NCBI GenBank assembly: GCA_003487665.1
Contig: DNFA01000080.1
Span: forward strand, 5,786-28,469
DNA from: Oscillibacter sp.
Lineage (GTDB): Bacteria; Bacillota; Clostridia; Oscillospirales; Oscillospiraceae
DNA length: 22,684 nt
Direction of reading: 5' to 3'
Under the pieces are notes generated by a model. The model did not search any database and had not been told where the DNA came from. It saw only the letters and a list, made by a program, of their open reading frames with translations. Shown in pieces: positions 20,780-22,684 of the stretch (positions within the stretch are counted from its first letter, which is position 1; the number at the start of each line of letters is the position of its first letter). The translations under genes and the position numbers were made by a program.

Positions 20780-22042
20780 TCAGCGGGCATCGTCCCGCAT
20801 TGCTGCTTTTTCTCTGCGCGGACGGAAGAAATGCCAGAGGTTATTGCGCTGAATTACATCCTCATAGCGCTGCACTTTTCCGCGAAGCTCTGCATTCTCG
20901 CGTCCCAGATCCGATGTGCGGAGCTTGCCGCGAACAGATTTGTATTCGGAAAGCTCCTGCTTCAAACCGGCGATCTCTGCCTTGAGCCTTGCAATCAGCC
21001 TATTCGCCGCATCCAGAGCCTTTTGCAGTTTGGATTCCTTTTTCTCGGCTGCAACATACTTTTTCGCAAGCGTAGACAGGTGTTCAAAATCCTCACGCTC
21101 CACGGCAACCTTGTTTGAGAAGGGGACAGACTTCGCGTCAATCTTTTCGATAGCTGCCACATTGACCTGCTGATTCTGAATTTTCTCAATCTGTCTGCCG
21201 AGCGTCGCTACCTGCTGTTCCTGCTGGCGGTTCTGCTCTGTGAGTTCTGCCAGCCGCGCCTGTTCCTGCTGCACCTTGAACTGCGTTACGGTCAGGTGTT
21301 CCTCCGAACTGCCGCGTTCGCCGCGCTCCACATCTTCATACCCGGCGTCGCGCATATACCGGAAGAAATCATCCTGCAAAACGCTGTAGGATTTTTTGAG
21401 AACGGGCTTGCCCTTTGCGCTCAAGATCGGCTCGCTGTTCTCGTCCAGCGCAGGCTTGGAGTCCCACTTCTTGCTCATGCTAACCTGCTGAATCGTCTCC
21501 TTGACCGTTCCCACCAGAGATTTATCCTTGCAGCGTTTCGACCACAGGATTTGCTTCTCTACGACGGGGAGGTAGACCACATGAAGGTGGTAGTGATACA
21601 CGTCTTGCCTCAGTGCGTCGGACATAGCGCGGTTGCGCTCATCGGCGTGCATGACCGCTGAAAGGATGTACTGCTCACCGCCAACGATTTTGATTGCAGC
21701 TTTGTAGGCATCGGCGTAAAATTGTTTTGCAAATTCATAGCCGCCGTGGTTGAAGAAGTACGCGGAGTTGACGTCGAAGATCAGCTCTCCGAATTTCTCA
21801 GCATCCGCTTTCAGGCCGCGGGTGGAAATCACGCCGTTAGAGCGCATCTGCTCGAACATCTCCTTATACCCGGCGGTTGGTGTTTTGAAATGGACATTGT
21901 ATTGTGTCCGTTCAGGAACGATGTCCTGATTGACATACGACGATTTTTCACGCTCATTATGCGCCTGTGCGTTGTCGATGTCTGTATCTTTCATTCTTGC
22001 GTTTCTTGCGCTGGTGCGGTGGATACCGTCGCCTCTTGCCAT
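20780..22042 (-). CDS. MobV/Pre family relaxase
   Basis: This 420-residue relaxase should nick the element's oriT and lead the strand during transfer driven by a helper conjugation system. The N-terminus has the MobV signature HNEREKSSYVNQDI (28-41; His28 is the likely catalytic residue), then NVHF (49-52), and the metal-binding histidine region HADE (132-135) with YHYHLHVVYLPV (149-160). From about residue 240 the protein is a long coiled coil rich in Gln/Glu/Lys (QQEQARLAELTEQNRQQEQQ). The ATG at 22042 follows AGGAGGTAAACTGCCT; a 129-codon upstream extension runs through oriT and is rejected. The predicted oriT is about 75 bp upstream on the same strand, as in pMV158. Confidence 0.93.
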   Translation of the reverse strand: MARGDGIHRTSARNARMKDTDIDNAQAHNEREKSSYVNQDIVPERTQYNVHFKTPTAGYKEMFEQMRSNGVISTRGLKADAEKFGELIFDVNSAYFFNHGGYEFAKQFYADAYKAAIKIVGGEQYILSAVMHADERNRAMSDALRQDVYHYHLHVVYLPVVEKQILWSKRCKDKSLVGTVKETIQQVSMSKKWDSKPALDENSEPILSAKGKPVLKKSYSVLQDDFFRYMRDAGYEDVERGERGSSEEHLTVTQFKVQQEQARLAELTEQNRQQEQQVATLGRQIEKIQNQQVNVAAIEKIDAKSVPFSNKVAVEREDFEHLSTLAKKYVAAEKKESKLQKALDAANRLIARLKAEIAGLKQELSEYKSVRGKLRTSDLGRENAELRGKVQRYEDVIQRNNLWHFFRPRREKAAMRDDAR

Positions 22043-22096
22043 AGGCAGTTTACCTCCTGATTTCAGATTGTGCAGGACGGGTAGCTTTCGGGGAGG

Positions 22097-22161
22097 CACT
22101 TCTGCGGAAGTGTAATAACCCACTATGATACTTTCATCCTGCGGCTGCAAAGTATCGTGGG
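22097..22161 (-). other. Predicted MobV-type origin of transfer (oriT)
   Basis: On the minus strand an inverted repeat GATACTTT ... AAAGTATC (22149-22156 and 22127-22134) is followed by ATAGTGGGTTA. The pMV158 nick region is TAGTGTG/TTA placed just after an inverted repeat, so TAGTGGG/TTA (22116-22125, nick between 22119 and 22118) is the expected cleavage site. CCCAC/GTGGG extends the pairing. A second hairpin, CACTTC-cgca-GAAGTG on this strand (22097-22112), follows the nick. Location upstream of the relaxase gene supports the call. Confidence 0.75.
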
Positions 22162-22198
22162 CTCTCCGAGGGGGTATGCGGCATCTGCGGATGCCTCT

Positions 22199-22244
22199 GC
22201 CGGTTTTGCAGTTTGCTGTGTGGATACAAACCGCAAAAACCGGC
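22199..22244. repeat. Long inverted repeat upstream of oriT
   Basis: GCCGGTTTTGCAGTTTG (22199-22215) pairs with CAAACCGCAAAAACCGGC (22227-22244) across an 11-nt loop, with one mismatch and one bulge. A smaller hairpin GCATC-tgcg-GATGC lies at 22181-22194. This 359-bp spacer between the relaxase and the next gene holds no convincing reading frame and appears to be a structured transfer or replication region. Confidence 0.65.
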
Positions 22245-22380
22245 GTGGTCAGCAGTTTATTTGCAGACAACCACTGCTCATAATCTCCTGCCCACATCCA
22301 TCTCAAACTCTGCGGATTTTTCGATGGGGACGGGGGACGCGAGGAGACAGCAGCCCATGCGCTGCCGTGTCTGCCAACCA

Positions 22381-22401
22381 CAGGAGCGTGGCACGCTCCT
22401 G
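22381..22401 (-). repeat. 10-bp-arm palindrome directly after the 84-residue gene
   Basis: CAGGAGCGTG-g-CACGCTCCTG begins at the base next to the stop codon of the 84-residue gene. It may stop or stabilize that transcript, but no T-run follows, so I do not call it a terminator. Confidence 0.5.
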
Positions 22402-22656
22402 TCATAGTTCCCACGGAGGAACAGTCCAACGATAGCTCTGCGGAACGCCGCGCCGGTCAAGATATTTCTGCCGCGCCTGTTCACGTTCTTCCTCGGTCGG
22501 TGCCGTCTTATACCGGGAATAGAGCTGCCGGTTCAGCATGGCGTCGAGCTTTTGCTCCAAGCCCTGACAGATTTCTTCTTCGTAATCATCCTCGCCCCGC
22601 AGATGGTACATGGCAAGGTCGAGAAACAGGTCATAGGGGATTTGTACGGTTTTCAT
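22402..22656 (-). CDS. Small mobile-element accessory protein upstream of oriT
   Basis: An 84-residue acidic, mostly helical protein: MKTVQIPYDLFLDLAMYHLR at the N-terminus, an EEEICQGLEQKLDAMLNRQLY helix, and the tail TAPTEEEREQARQKYLDRRG ending in PPWEL. Similar small proteins occur next to MobV relaxases in Clostridia elements as I recall, with no established role; a transfer or copy-control accessory role is a guess. ATG at 22656 follows AAAGGAG by 10 nt. Only 28 bp of upstream sequence remain in the window, so its promoter cannot be judged. Confidence 0.78.
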   Translation of the reverse strand: MKTVQIPYDLFLDLAMYHLRGEDDYEEEICQGLEQKLDAMLNRQLYSRYKTAPTEEEREQARQKYLDRRGVPQSYRWTVPPWEL

Positions 22657-22684
22657 TCTGTATCGCTCCTTTCCGCGACGGTCG

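Larger units (their letters stand above)
16075..22684. mobile_element. Integrated mobilizable element, left end at a guaA-type site (partial)
   Basis: From the guaA-like 12-mer rightward the gene content changes to MobV relaxase, predicted oriT, restriction-modification genes and small accessory genes. Base composition also falls well below that of the GC-rich left part, most clearly at 16090-20300. All genes point to the minus strand. No integrase or second attachment site is in the window, so the right end is outside. Extent and mode (integrative mobilizable element versus part of a larger conjugative element) are inferred. Confidence 0.7.

Noticed and set aside
22043..22429. N-terminal extension of the relaxase to 549 residues
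   Set aside because: It would translate through the predicted oriT and hairpins, lacks family sequence, and the ATG at 22042 has its own AGGAGG.

Overview
The window looks like chromosome of a GC-rich gut Firmicute of the Clostridia, probably Oscillospiraceae-like, carrying the end of an inserted mobilizable element. The assignment rests on strong AGGAGG-type ribosome binding sites, sigma-A promoters with 17-bp spacers, BioY, chromate-transporter, NhaC and M18 genes typical of these bacteria, InlB-repeat and dockerin surface proteins, and a MobV relaxase. It is inference; no rRNA or tRNA gene is present to fix the taxon.

Positions 1-6000 hold transport and biotin genes. A uracil permease (minus) lies behind a 24-codon leader peptide and a terminator that resemble an E. 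coli pyrBI-type UTP-sensing attenuator. bioY (minus) and birA (plus) diverge from a shared region that contains a perfect 42-bp palindrome. birA is followed by a split chromate transporter pair. An NhaC-type Na+/H+ antiporter (minus) converges on that pair at a bidirectional terminator, and its 5' leader carries what looks like the N-terminus of an EamA transporter.

Positions 6000-16070 hold two large secreted proteins on the plus strand around a minus-strand set. The first is a 1520-residue surface protein with beta-helix and InlB-type repeats and an unusual sorting signal; five 11-bp direct repeats precede its promoter. The second is a 554-residue secreted protein with a cohesin-like N-terminus and a C-terminal type I dockerin. 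Between them, exonuclease III, an M18 aminopeptidase and a DUF2238-like membrane protein form a probable minus-strand operon.

At 16075 the 12-mer GAGTGGGAATAA (minus strand) matches the end of guaA (Glu-Trp-Glu-stop), a known island integration hotspot. From there to the right edge lies a visibly more AT-rich, mosaic mobile element. Read from right to left it carries a small accessory gene, a predicted MobV oriT, the MobV relaxase, a 98-residue accessory protein, a three-gene EcoRII/Dcm-like restriction-modification operon (methylase, endonuclease, Vsr), an unknown 128-residue protein, a possible small RNA, a 43-residue protein, a DUF2188 protein and the attachment site. The methylase has an N-terminal ribbon-helix-helix segment, and its promoter is flanked by two exact 17-bp repeats, which suggests self-regulation when the element enters a new host. 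The integrase and the guaA body are not in the window and would be expected further right.
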